Positions 47,740-55,811 of a DNA stretch of 64,000 nt are shown here, piece after piece; the first letter of the stretch is position 1; the number at the start of each line of letters is the position of its first letter. The stretch is from Hyphomicrobiales bacterium. GTDB taxonomy: Bacteria > Pseudomonadota > Alphaproteobacteria > Rhizobiales > Beijerinckiaceae. The notes beneath the pieces are model-generated. The model saw nothing but the letters and a program-made list of their open reading frames with translations. It searched no databases and was not told where the DNA came from. The translations under genes were made by a program, and so were the position numbers. The stretch covers positions 46,918-110,917 of the forward strand of contig JAIXUP010000055.1 in the NCBI GenBank assembly GCA_027483505.1, in the 5' to 3' direction.

Positions 47740-48441
47740 TCACTGACCCCTGTCCTGCGTCGGATCGCCAATGCCGCGCTGGCGCTGGCGCTCGCGGAAA
47801 TCGGAGGAGCCGGGCTGCGCATAGCCGCGGCCATAGGCATAGGGGTCCTGGCGATAGACCGGAGCCTGCCTGTACTGCGGCTGCGGCCGGTAGACCTGCT
47901 GCTGCTGACGCCACTGCTGCTGACGTGCGGCGTCGCGCTGGGCCCGCTCACGCGCCCGAATTTCCTGACGCTCCCACTCGCTGACCTGCGGACGGCGATA
48001 GTAACCGGGCTGCTCATAGTAGTAGCCGGACTGCTGCTGATAATACCCCGGCTGCTGGTAGTACTGGACGGGCCGCTCGACATAGATCGGCCGGCCGTAG
48101 GCATCCACCGGATTGCCCCATTGGTCGGTATAGTACTGGCCGCCCCGCGGCCGGCCCTGGGAAGCAGCAGCTGCGGCGGCGATCCCGAGGACGCCGATCC
48201 CGACAATGGCGGCGGCGGCGGCCGCGTTGTTGTTGCGCTTGCGTGCCCTTGCCACAGGCACGGGGCGACGCTTGCCCGCCGGCCGCACCTGAACCTGCTC
48301 GACCATGCTTTCGACAGCAATCTGCGACGACCCGGCGGTCGCGAATGGCGCGGCGCTCACCTGGGTGCAAATCCCGCTCACAGCCATCAGCACTGCGCTC
48401 GACAGCACGATTGCCTTCTTCCGTCCTGACATCATCGACAT
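47740..48441 (-). CDS. Secreted Gln/Tyr-rich protein
   Basis: A 233-residue exported protein. ATG 48441 has GGGAG eight bases upstream; SGRKKAIVLSSAVLMAVSG is the signal peptide, cut near VSAAP. Architecture after it: a VEQVQVR segment, a basic run (RPAGKRRPVPVARARKR), a small-residue helix (NNNAAAAAAIVGIGVLGIAA), then a low-complexity tail rich in Tyr, Gln, Pro and Arg (YYQQPGYYQQ). The same layout appears in the next gene. No known domain. It is probably a periplasmic or outer-envelope structural or stress protein; function unknown. Confidence 0.75.
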   Translation of the reverse strand: MSMMSGRKKAIVLSSAVLMAVSGICTQVSAAPFATAGSSQIAVESMVEQVQVRPAGKRRPVPVARARKRNNNAAAAAAIVGIGVLGIAAAAAASQGRPRGGQYYTDQWGNPVDAYGRPIYVERPVQYYQQPGYYQQQSGYYYEQPGYYRRPQVSEWERQEIRARERAQRDAARQQQWRQQQQVYRPQPQYRQAPVYRQDPYAYGRGYAQPGSSDFRERQRQRGIGDPTQDRGQ

Positions 48442-48587
48442 CCAGCCAACTCCCATGCGTCACACGCCCAAACCAAAACAACCCATGCAGACAAGCCTCG
48501 TTGGGCAAGGCTAAGCCAGAAGCGCGGCGATAACAACCGGCTTCTGGAACGCACCTTGCCGACCGCAGGACTGCGCCTTTCCGGGCC

Positions 48588-49103
48588 TTACTTGGAGCTA
48601 CGCTCCATGCGGTCGCGGCTTTGCTGCTCGCGCGTCAATCCGCCACGACCCCAGTTGCCCCGATTGCCGTTGTGATAGGCGGGGCCATAGGCCTGACCAT
48701 AGTGCGGCGCATAGGCCCGGCGCGGCAGGTAGCCGTCGTGATAGCCATAAGCAGGCTGATAGCCGTAGGATGGCGCATAGCCGCCGGCATAGGGAGAGCC
48801 ATACCCGTAAGATGGCCCATAGCCATAACCGTAGGACGGCGCGTAGCCGTAGCCCTCGTCGCTGTAGTATCCGCCGCCCTGCGCAGCGGCCGCAGCAGCG
48901 GCGAGCCCCAGAATGCCAAGGCCGATCGCGCCCGCGGCATAAGCGCCACGCCGGTTGCCGCGCCAGCGCACCTGCTCGATCTCGTGATGGGCAACGAAGT
49001 CACCCGACTTGGCCCAGGGAGCCGCCTGCGCCGGCACGGATACAACCAGCATTGCTGCAACGCTTGATCCCGCAAGGACCAATGAAGTTTTCGACAGGGC
49101 CAT
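48588..49103 (-). CDS. Secreted Gly/Tyr-rich protein
   Basis: A 171-residue exported protein. ATG 49103 follows GGAGGTG by eight bases. The signal peptide is MALSKTSLVLAGSSVAAMLV onward, cut near AQAAP. Then come IEQVRWRGNRRG, a small-residue helix (AAGAIGLGILGLAAAAAAAQ) and a tail of repeated Tyr-Gly units (GYGYAPSYGYGYGPSYGYG). The order matches the neighbour at 47740, so they look like diverged duplicates. Possibly a surface or envelope protein; function unknown. Confidence 0.75.
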   Translation of the reverse strand: MALSKTSLVLAGSSVAAMLVVSVPAQAAPWAKSGDFVAHHEIEQVRWRGNRRGAYAAGAIGLGILGLAAAAAAAQGGGYYSDEGYGYAPSYGYGYGPSYGYGSPYAGGYAPSYGYQPAYGYHDGYLPRRAYAPHYGQAYGPAYHNGNRGNWGRGGLTREQQSRDRMERSSK

Positions 49104-49302
49104 GACCGGCACCTCCATGAAGCGGCACGGAGATCCCGCGCCTGTTGCATGGTTAACTGAACCTTCCCGATTGAACCTGCCCTGAACCGAACATGTCAAA
49201 ATTGCGCAGCTGACAGAGCGGCATGATGGCTGCGCCGGTTGCCGGCGCCGTTTGGAGCGTGCACAGACGCGGTTCCACGCCCGTTACCGCGCAAGAGCAC
49301 TC

Positions 49303-50229
49303 ATGGCGACCCTCCTCAACAGCCTTGCCGCCGTCTTTCTCGTGATCATGATCGGGTTTGCCGCCCGGCGCTTCGAACTGATCGGCGAAAGCGCGTGGCG
49401 CGGCTTTGAAGCCGTCACCTACCATGTTCTGATCCCGGCGCTCGTGGTGCACACCCTTGCCTTCGCCCGCCTCGGGGACGTGCCCGTGATCGCGGTCGGC
49501 GGCGCACTTACCGGGGGCGCGGTGATCATGACCTTGCTGCTGCTCGGCCTGCGGCCCCTGCTCGCTGCGCGCGGTGTTGACGGGCCGGCCTTCACGTCCG
49601 TCTACCAGGGGGCAGTCCGATGGAACACGTTCATCGCCCTTGCCGTCTCATCGCAGCAGTTCGGATCAGAGGGCGTCGCGCTGATGGCCGTGCTGATCGC
49701 CACGCTGATCCCGGCCGTCAACATCATGAGCGTGCTGATCATGTCCCGCTATGCCCGCGGCGAAGCATTCGACCTTGCCAAGACCCTGATGACGCTGGTC
49801 AGGAACCCCTTCATCTGGTCCTGCGCGCTGGGCCTCGCACTCAACCCGGTGGCCGCCTTCATTCCGCAACCGGTCGGCAGCGCGATCGACATCGTCGGCC
49901 GCGGCACGCTGGCCGCCGGCCTGCTCGTGGCCGGAGCAGGGCTGGACCTGTCGCGCCTGACGCGCCCCGCCCTGCCCCACGCCGCTGCGATCATCCTCAA
50001 ACTGTTGTTTATGCCTGCAATCGTCTATGTCATTGCGCTATTTCTCGGACTATCCGGCAATTCGTTGAGCGTTGTCATGATGGCAGCCACTGTTCCAACC
50101 GCTGCGGCGTCCTATATCCTGGCTCGGCAGATGGGAGGCGATGCGCCTCTCATGGCCGAGATTGCGACCCTGCAGACCTTGGCGGCGATGATCACAATGC
50201 CGATCATCCTTCTGGCGACTGCCCTCTAG
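49303..50229 (+). CDS. AEC family transporter (auxin efflux carrier-like)
   Basis: A 308-residue inner-membrane protein of about ten spans in two five-helix halves, as in the bacterial AEC family. Family marks: VFLVIMIGFAARRFELI at the start, YHVLIPALVV, the crossover motif region VYQGAVRWNTFIAL, and a second half starting RNPFIWSCALGLALN with ATVPTAAASYILARQMGGD near the end. Members export or import malate, malonate or similar organic acids. ATG 49303 has a weak AAGAG. Divergent from the Gly/Tyr-rich gene. Confidence 0.9.
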   Translation: MATLLNSLAAVFLVIMIGFAARRFELIGESAWRGFEAVTYHVLIPALVVHTLAFARLGDVPVIAVGGALTGGAVIMTLLLLGLRPLLAARGVDGPAFTSVYQGAVRWNTFIALAVSSQQFGSEGVALMAVLIATLIPAVNIMSVLIMSRYARGEAFDLAKTLMTLVRNPFIWSCALGLALNPVAAFIPQPVGSAIDIVGRGTLAAGLLVAGAGLDLSRLTRPALPHAAAIILKLLFMPAIVYVIALFLGLSGNSLSVVMMAATVPTAAASYILARQMGGDAPLMAEIATLQTLAAMITMPIILLATAL

Positions 50230-50335
50230 GAAAAACCGTACTCTACGACCAGATTTCTATTGAACTTCGCATTTTCACAGAAGATACAATCTGAAGTTGA
50301 ATGGCGCCTGATTCTGACTGGTGGAGAAGCTGCGC

Positions 50336-50686
50336 ATGTCACAGGGAGTGCCACCTCGCGACGAGAATTCGCCTCTGGACGACATCACGGCGCGGGACAT
50401 CCTTTCTGACGTCGGCCATCTTGATTTCCCCTATCCTATCGCGGCCGAACCGGGCTGGGATAGCCCGCACGATCCGTCGGAGCTGTTGCGGCTGGAGGTT
50501 GCAACCTATATCGGGCACATGAGTGCCGAGCTCGGCCGTATGGCGTCGAACTCCGAACTCACCCTGCTGTCCTATTTTCTCCAGATGGCGGCTGCCGAGG
50601 CGCGCGAAAGCGCCAACAGGCTCGGACTGCAGATGCATGCCGCAACGCCGCTGACGAACTCCGATCCGGGTCAGACCCTGACGTAG
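50336..50686 (+). CDS. Hypothetical protein, 116 aa
   Basis: A short soluble frame. ATG 50336 has GGAGAAG upstream; a GTG at 50321 would add five residues. The first half is acidic and Pro-rich (DENSPLDDITARDILSD), the second a predicted helical hairpin (LLRLEVATYIGHMSAELGRM, LLSYFLQMAAAEARESAN). No family recognised. It follows a 106-base AT-rich gap and ends by overlapping the dprA 3' end by 16 bases, tail to tail. Codon usage is normal and the Shine-Dalgarno decent, so a real gene is likely. Confidence 0.6.
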   Translation: MSQGVPPRDENSPLDDITARDILSDVGHLDFPYPIAAEPGWDSPHDPSELLRLEVATYIGHMSAELGRMASNSELTLLSYFLQMAAAEARESANRLGLQMHAATPLTNSDPGQTLT

Positions 50687-51906
50687 CCGCCGGACGCCTC
50701 GCGCCTCACAAGCCCGTCCATTTCCAGCTCGACGAGCTCGCCCTGCACGACGCGGACGCCCAGCGCGCTGTGCCGGGCCAGGTCGTCAATGCCGAGAGCC
50801 GCCGCGCCGAGCAGGTCGAGCAAGACCTCACGCACGGGCCTGAGCGTTCCTTCGGGCGCCTCTGGCGTCGGGGCATGCGCGACAGCGGAGCTGTCGCGGT
50901 CATGGTCCTTCACGCCGTCCCGTGACGGTGTGCCTGCGGGCTGCCCGGCCAGAAGCCAGTCCAGTTCGTCGGGCGCGTCCTCCGCTGGCCGGCGATCAGG
51001 GCCCGGCGCCTCGAACAAGCCGCCCGCTGGCGGGCCGGGTTCGACCTGCGCGGCCAATTCACTGATCACGTCCTCGGCCGAGCGGCACAGGCGCGCGCCG
51101 GCATGGATGAGCTGGTTGGTTCCTTCGGCGCGCGGATCGAGCGGCGAGCCTGGCACCGCAAAGACCGTGCGTCCCTCCTCATTCGCCAGCCGCGCAGTGA
51201 TCAGCGAGCCGGAGCGCGCCGCGGCTTCGACCACAACGACGCCGAGTGAGAGCCCCGCGACGATGCGGTTGCGGCGCGGAAAGTCCCGCGCGCGCGGCTC
51301 CATCGTGAAGGGCAGTTCGGAGACGGCAGCGCCGGTTGCGATCAGATCCTCGACCAGCGGCTCGTTCTGGGGCGGGTAGATCTGGCCATGGCCACCGGCC
51401 AGCGCCGCCACGGTGCCGGTCGCCAGCGATGCGCGGTGGGCTGCGGTGTCGATGCCGCGCGCGAGGCCGGACACGACCACGAACCCGGCCTCGCCCAGCT
51501 CCCGCGCCAGCTTCTCGGTGAACTTGAGCCCAAGGCCCGAGGCGTTGCGCGATCCGACCAGCGCGACCATCGGCTTTGACAACACAGCAAGCTGGCCCCG
51601 CACGGCGAGCAAGGGCGGCGTGTCGCGGCATGCGGCCAGGGCGCGCGGATAGGCGCCTTCTCCAAGCGCCACGAAACGAACGCCGAGCCGCCTTGCCTGC
51701 TCCATCTCCCGTTCGATGGCGGCCACGGACGGTATGTTGACGGGCCTTCCCGCCGCCCGCGCCAGGTCGGGCAGAGCGGCCAGCGCAGCGCCGGCGCTGC
51801 CGAACCTGTTGACCAGGGTGCAGAAGGTGCGCGGGCCGACGCTCTCGGTGCGGATCAGCCGCAGCCAGTCGAAGCGCTGCCGGTCGGACAGAGCAAGGTC
51901 CGGCAC
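50671..51906 (-). CDS. dprA: DNA-processing protein DprA
   Basis: A 411-residue DprA/Smf. It binds incoming single-stranded DNA and loads RecA during transformation. The start is GTG 51906 after AGGGG, 11 bases past plsY; the longer frame to 52287 merely overlaps plsY. An N-terminal SAM-like helical part (DWLRLIRTESVGPRTF) precedes the Rossmann core (LVGSRNASGLGLKF, VVSGLARGIDTAAH, ELPFTMEPRARDFPRRNRI) and a C-terminal winged helix (LGIDDLARHSALGV to RREASGGYVRV), joined by an acidic, Pro-rich linker. Confidence 0.96.
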   Translation of the reverse strand: MPDLALSDRQRFDWLRLIRTESVGPRTFCTLVNRFGSAGAALAALPDLARAAGRPVNIPSVAAIEREMEQARRLGVRFVALGEGAYPRALAACRDTPPLLAVRGQLAVLSKPMVALVGSRNASGLGLKFTEKLARELGEAGFVVVSGLARGIDTAAHRASLATGTVAALAGGHGQIYPPQNEPLVEDLIATGAAVSELPFTMEPRARDFPRRNRIVAGLSLGVVVVEAAARSGSLITARLANEEGRTVFAVPGSPLDPRAEGTNQLIHAGARLCRSAEDVISELAAQVEPGPPAGGLFEAPGPDRRPAEDAPDELDWLLAGQPAGTPSRDGVKDHDRDSSAVAHAPTPEAPEGTLRPVREVLLDLLGAAALGIDDLARHSALGVRVVQGELVELEMDGLVRREASGGYVRV

Positions 51907-51917
51907 CCGCCCGCCCC

Positions 51918-52520
51918 TCAGCTCTTCTGGCCGATCTTGCCTTCGGTTCCCGCCAGGAGACGCTGGATGTTCTCCCGGTGCATGAACCAGAGCAAGGCTG
52001 CCAAAACGGCCATGAGCGCGGCCATGCGGCCATGGCCCAGCGCCCACAAGGCCAGCGGTGTCGCCACCGTGGCGACCAGCGCCGACAGGGACGAGTATTT
52101 CGAGACCTTGGCGGTGATCAGCCAGCTTGCGGCGAAGACAAGCGCGCCCAGAGGCTGCAGAGCGAGCGCCACGCCCAGAAAGGTGGCGACGCCCTTGCCG
52201 CCCCTGAAGCCAAGCCAGAGCGGGAACAGGTGGCCAATGAAGGCGCCGAAACCCGCCGCCAGCGCGGTTCCCTCTCCGCCCAGCCACCAGCCGATCAGCA
52301 CAGCGACCGTGCCCTTGAGCGCATCGCCCAGCAAGGTCAGCGCCGCCAGTTTCTTGTTGCCCGAGCGCAGCACGTTTGTGGCGCCGATATTGCCCGAGCC
52401 GATGGTGCGCGGATCAGGCCCGCCGCCGAGCCGCGTGACGATGATGCCGAACGCAATCGAGCCAAGCAGATAGCCGGCGACAAAGGCCAGGATGACGTGA
52501 AAACCGTAGGCGGCAGGCAA
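51918..52520 (-). CDS. plsY: Glycerol-3-phosphate acyltransferase PlsY
   Basis: A 200-residue membrane enzyme. It transfers an acyl group from acyl-phosphate to glycerol-3-phosphate, giving lysophosphatidate, the first step of phospholipid synthesis with PlsX. All three PlsY motifs are present: [36 protein letters not shown] and [15 protein letters not shown]. About five hydrophobic spans. It is followed 11 bases later by dprA, an arrangement widely conserved in alphaproteobacteria. Confidence 0.97.
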   Translation of the reverse strand: MPAAYGFHVILAFVAGYLLGSIAFGIIVTRLGGGPDPRTIGSGNIGATNVLRSGNKKLAALTLLGDALKGTVAVLIGWWLGGEGTALAAGFGAFIGHLFPLWLGFRGGKGVATFLGVALALQPLGALVFAASWLITAKVSKYSSLSALVATVATPLALWALGHGRMAALMAVLAALLWFMHRENIQRLLAGTEGKIGQKS

Positions 52521-52586
52521 GGCAAGGCTCCGGCGATGGCGTGGGCTTGCTCCGGGCAGCCCTGCACCAATCTAGAGGCGCGGACC

Positions 52587-53462
52587 TCAGGACGCAATCG
52601 GCGGCTGAGGTGCTTCAGGACCCTGCACAGGCGCGACCACGCGGCGGTAGATGTGCCAGGTTGCGTGCCCCAGCACGGGCAGAACCACCAGAAGTCCGGC
52701 GAACAGCGGCACGATCGCCGCGATCATCAGCACCACCACGCACAGGGCCCAGCCCAGCATCACGACAGGATTGTGGGCGACGGCGCGGAAGCTGGTGATG
52801 ATCGCGGTGACGACATCAAGGTCGCGGTCGACCAGCAGCGGGAAAGATACGACCGTCAGCGTGAACGCGATCGCCGACAGGATCGCCCCCACGACATGGC
52901 CGATGGCCAGAAAGGTCAGCCCCTCCGGCGTGGTGACCAGCACCTCGAGGAATTCGCCCAGCGTGCCGAACGAGCGCAGGCCGAGGAACAGCGCCACCAG
53001 CAGCCGCACCTGATAGAGCCAGATGATCATCAGGAAAATCGCAACGAAGGACATCCAGACCATTTCGCGCCGGCGCTGCGCCCAGACAGAGCCGAGGACC
53101 GCGCCGAAGGTCAGCGGCTCGCCCCGTTCCCTGCGGCGGCTGACGTCGTAAAGGCCCGCTGCCACGAACGGGCCAATCATCACGAAGCCCGCCGCGAGCG
53201 GATAGGCCAGGTAGACAAGGCCGAACCAGAACAGGCTGCCGAAGATGGCCAACCCGCCAAGCGCAAAGATCGCGCCGAAGAACAGGCCATATTGCGGGGC
53301 CGCCGCGAAGTCGCGCAGACCGGCCGCCACGGCTTCGATGATGTCCGCCTGCGTCACCGTCCGGATCACCGGATCGGCGGGACGCATCGGCGAGGCTGTC
53401 TGACCTGTCTCGCTCATCTCGGCAGGATGCAGCGCCGCGCCGGCGCGCACATTGACCGACAT
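52587..53462 (-). CDS. DUF2189 family membrane protein
   Basis: About 291 aa with six hydrophobic spans. The N-terminal soluble part carries VIRTVTQADIIEAVAAGLRDFAA, and the spans (YGLFFGAIFALGGLAIF, LAYPLAAGFVMIGPFVAAGLY, and later LGWALCVVVLMIAAIVPLFAG) with the GLYDVSRRRERGEP loop are characteristic of DUF2189. ATG 53462 is used; ATG 53417 is an alternative, and neither has a good ribosome site. Function unknown. It is downstream of adhC on the same strand, with 36 bases between. Confidence 0.8.
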   Translation of the reverse strand: MSVNVRAGAALHPAEMSETGQTASPMRPADPVIRTVTQADIIEAVAAGLRDFAAAPQYGLFFGAIFALGGLAIFGSLFWFGLVYLAYPLAAGFVMIGPFVAAGLYDVSRRRERGEPLTFGAVLGSVWAQRRREMVWMSFVAIFLMIIWLYQVRLLVALFLGLRSFGTLGEFLEVLVTTPEGLTFLAIGHVVGAILSAIAFTLTVVSFPLLVDRDLDVVTAIITSFRAVAHNPVVMLGWALCVVVLMIAAIVPLFAGLLVVLPVLGHATWHIYRRVVAPVQGPEAPQPPIAS

Positions 53463-53498
53463 CAAACACGGCCGGGCGCGTGCCGGCGCGACATCAGG

Positions 53499-54623
53499 TC
53501 AGAAGGTGACCACACTCCTTATCGACTTGCCCTCATGCATGAGATCGAAAGCAGTGTTGATCTCCTTGAGCGGCATGGTGTGGGTGATCAGGTCATCGAT
53601 GTTAATCTTGCCCTCCATGTACCAGTCGACGATCTTCGGCACGTCGGTGCGACCCCGCGCGCCGCCGAAAGCCGAGCCCTTCCAGACGCGGCCGGTTACG
53701 AGCTGGAACGGACGCGTCGCGATCTCCGTGCCCGAGGGCGCCACGCCGATGATGATGCTTTCGCCCCAGCCGCGATGGCAGCATTCGAGCGCCTGGCGCA
53801 TGGTGTGGACATTGCCGATGCACTCGAAGGAGAAATCCGCGCCGCCGCCGGTCAGATCGACGATGGCCTGCACGACCTTGTCGCGGCCGACCTCGTCAGG
53901 ATTGACGAAATGCGTCATGCCGAACTTTCTGGCCATGTCCGCCTTGGCAGGGTTCAGATCGACGCCGATGATCTTGTCGGCGCCGACCATGCGCGCGCCT
54001 TGAATGACGTTGAGGCCGATGCCGCCCAGTCCAAACACGACGACATTGGCGCCGGGCCAGACCTTGGCGGTGTAGATCACCGCGCCGATGCCCGTGGTGA
54101 CGCCGCAGCCGATGTAGCAGATCTTGTCGAAGGGCGCGTCCTCGCGCACCTTCGCCAGCGCGATCTCCGGCAACACCGTGAAGTTCGAGAAGGTCGAACA
54201 GCCCATGTAGTGGAACACGTCCTTGCGGGTTCCCGCATCATCGCAGGTGAACCGACTCGATCCGTCCGGCATCAGGCCCTGCCCCTGCGTGGCGCGGATC
54301 GCGGTGCACAGGTTCGAGCGCTGCGACAGGCAGGTTTTGCAGGCGCGGCATTCCGGCGTGTACAGAGGGATGACGTGATCGCCCGCCTTGAGCGTGGTCA
54401 CGCCCGCGCCCACCTCGCGCACGATGCCGGCGCCCTCATGCCCGAGGATGGCCGGAAACTTGCCCTCCGAATCGAGCCCCGACAGCGTGTAGGCGTCGGT
54501 ATGGCAGACACCCGTCGCCATGACTTCGACCAGCACTTCGCCAGGCTTCGGCCCCGCGATGTCAATGGTTTCGATGGTGAGAGGCTTGTTGGCCTCCCAA
54601 GCGACGGCGGCACGCGATTTCAT
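53499..54623 (-). CDS. adhC: S-(hydroxymethyl)glutathione dehydrogenase / class III alcohol dehydrogenase
   Basis: A 374-residue zinc-dependent medium-chain dehydrogenase. It oxidises the glutathione adduct of formaldehyde with NAD+, and reduces S-nitrosoglutathione. Catalytic zinc ligands: C40, H62 and C173 ([23 protein letters not shown]). Structural zinc: C92, C95, C98, C106. The NAD site is GLGGIG at 198-203. ATG 54623 has CGGAG close upstream. No S-formylglutathione hydrolase gene is adjacent. Upstream on the same strand is a VOC dioxygenase that may also deal with reactive compounds. Confidence 0.96.
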   Translation of the reverse strand: MKSRAAVAWEANKPLTIETIDIAGPKPGEVLVEVMATGVCHTDAYTLSGLDSEGKFPAILGHEGAGIVREVGAGVTTLKAGDHVIPLYTPECRACKTCLSQRSNLCTAIRATQGQGLMPDGSSRFTCDDAGTRKDVFHYMGCSTFSNFTVLPEIALAKVREDAPFDKICYIGCGVTTGIGAVIYTAKVWPGANVVVFGLGGIGLNVIQGARMVGADKIIGVDLNPAKADMARKFGMTHFVNPDEVGRDKVVQAIVDLTGGGADFSFECIGNVHTMRQALECCHRGWGESIIIGVAPSGTEIATRPFQLVTGRVWKGSAFGGARGRTDVPKIVDWYMEGKINIDDLITHTMPLKEINTAFDLMHEGKSIRSVVTF

Positions 54624-54720
54624 GGATGGCTCCGGGTTTCTGCCGTTCCATACTGCCGCCGCTTGGCCCGCACGGCAACTGCGGCAAGCGCGTAGCGCCG
54701 TGCCGGAAACTCGGGAGACG

Positions 54721-55674
54721 TCAGCCGTCGAGCGGCTTGAGGCCCTTCTCGATGCTCTCGCGACGGGGCTCAAGGAAAGGCGGCAGCGCGAGCTTTTCGC
54801 CCAGCGTCGCCATCGGCTCGTCGACATCAAACCCTGGCCCGTCCGTGGCGAGTTCGAAGAGGATGCCATTGGGCTCGCGGAAGTACAGGCTGCGGAAATA
54901 GTAGCGGTCGACCGGGCCGCTGTTGGGATAGCGCACGGTGGCGAGACGCTGCGCCCAGGCGTCGTAGGCCTCGAAGGTCGGGATGCGCAGCGCGACGTGA
55001 TGGACCGCGCCGGCGCCTTCCATCCCGGCGGGCTTGTGCGGCTCGACCGCCACGTGCAGTTCCGCCGAAGGGCCGCCCTGGCCGATCGCATAGACCTGCA
55101 CATCGCCATCGGCAAGCCGCGTGTCACGGAACGAGCCGGCTGGCGTGAGGCCAAGAAGCTGCTGCAGGACCATGTCGGTGGGCTTGAGGTCCGCGACGCT
55201 CAGCGCCAGCGGGCCCAGGCCCCTGATCTGGTGCTCGGCCGGCACCGGGCTGCGCTCCCAGATTTCCCCCTCGCCCGCCCCGCCATCATCGACCAGTGAC
55301 AGGCGCTGGCCTTCGGGGTCCTCAAGGTCGAGGACAAGGCGGCCATTGCGCTCGCGAATGCGGCCATGCTGCACGCCGGCTGCATCGAGCCGCTGCACCC
55401 ACCAGTCAAGCGTGGCCTTGCCCGTGACCCGCAAGCCGGTGCGGATGATCGAACGCGTGCCGCGCTTTGCGGGCTGCACGGGCCACTGGAAAAAGGTGAT
55501 GTCGCTGCCCGGCGTGGCGCAGCCATCGCCATAGAACAGGTGATAGGCCGAGGTGTCGTCCTGATTGACGGTCCGCTTGACCATGCGCATGCCCAGCACC
55601 TGGGTATAGAAGCGATGGTTGCCGACAGCATCCGCACAGATGGCCGTGACGTGGTGGAGGCCGGTGAGGTTCAT
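54721..55674 (-). CDS. VOC-family ring-cleaving dioxygenase-like protein
   Basis: A 317-residue protein of two vicinal-oxygen-chelate modules pairs. Metal-ligand candidates: the His pair in TGLHHVTAI at the start, [10 protein letters not shown] in the second half and Glu in [13 protein letters not shown]. Overall it resembles the MhqO/YkcA ring-cleaving dioxygenase group, linked to quinone and electrophile stress. ATG 55674 is chosen because AAGGGA is about nine bases before it; for ATG 55683 the same site would abut the codon. A TCTTGCA palindrome lies about 92 bases upstream. Substrate unknown. Confidence 0.85.
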   Translation of the reverse strand: MNLTGLHHVTAICADAVGNHRFYTQVLGMRMVKRTVNQDDTSAYHLFYGDGCATPGSDITFFQWPVQPAKRGTRSIIRTGLRVTGKATLDWWVQRLDAAGVQHGRIRERNGRLVLDLEDPEGQRLSLVDDGGAGEGEIWERSPVPAEHQIRGLGPLALSVADLKPTDMVLQQLLGLTPAGSFRDTRLADGDVQVYAIGQGGPSAELHVAVEPHKPAGMEGAGAVHHVALRIPTFEAYDAWAQRLATVRYPNSGPVDRYYFRSLYFREPNGILFELATDGPGFDVDEPMATLGEKLALPPFLEPRRESIEKGLKPLDG

Positions 55675-55765
55675 GAAGGTCATCCCTTTGCTGGCGGGCT
55701 CGGCAGCGTTGACGTCCACATAGGCTCCGGGACCTGCTATTTCATGCAAGCCGCTGCAGGCTCAT

Positions 55766-55783
55766 TCTTGCAAAAATGCAAGA
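55766..55783. promoter_or_regulatory. 18-bp palindrome upstream of the VOC dioxygenase gene
   Basis: TCTTGCA (55766-55772), four A, TGCAAGA (55777-55783): a perfect inverted repeat with 7-bp arms. A third ATGCAAG lies near 55744. The geometry and position suggest an operator for a MarR-, TetR- or similar dimeric regulator; no regulator gene is adjacent. Confidence 0.5.
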
Positions 55784-55811
55784 CAAGGCCGCAACCTGGC
55801 GCTCCGGGATG

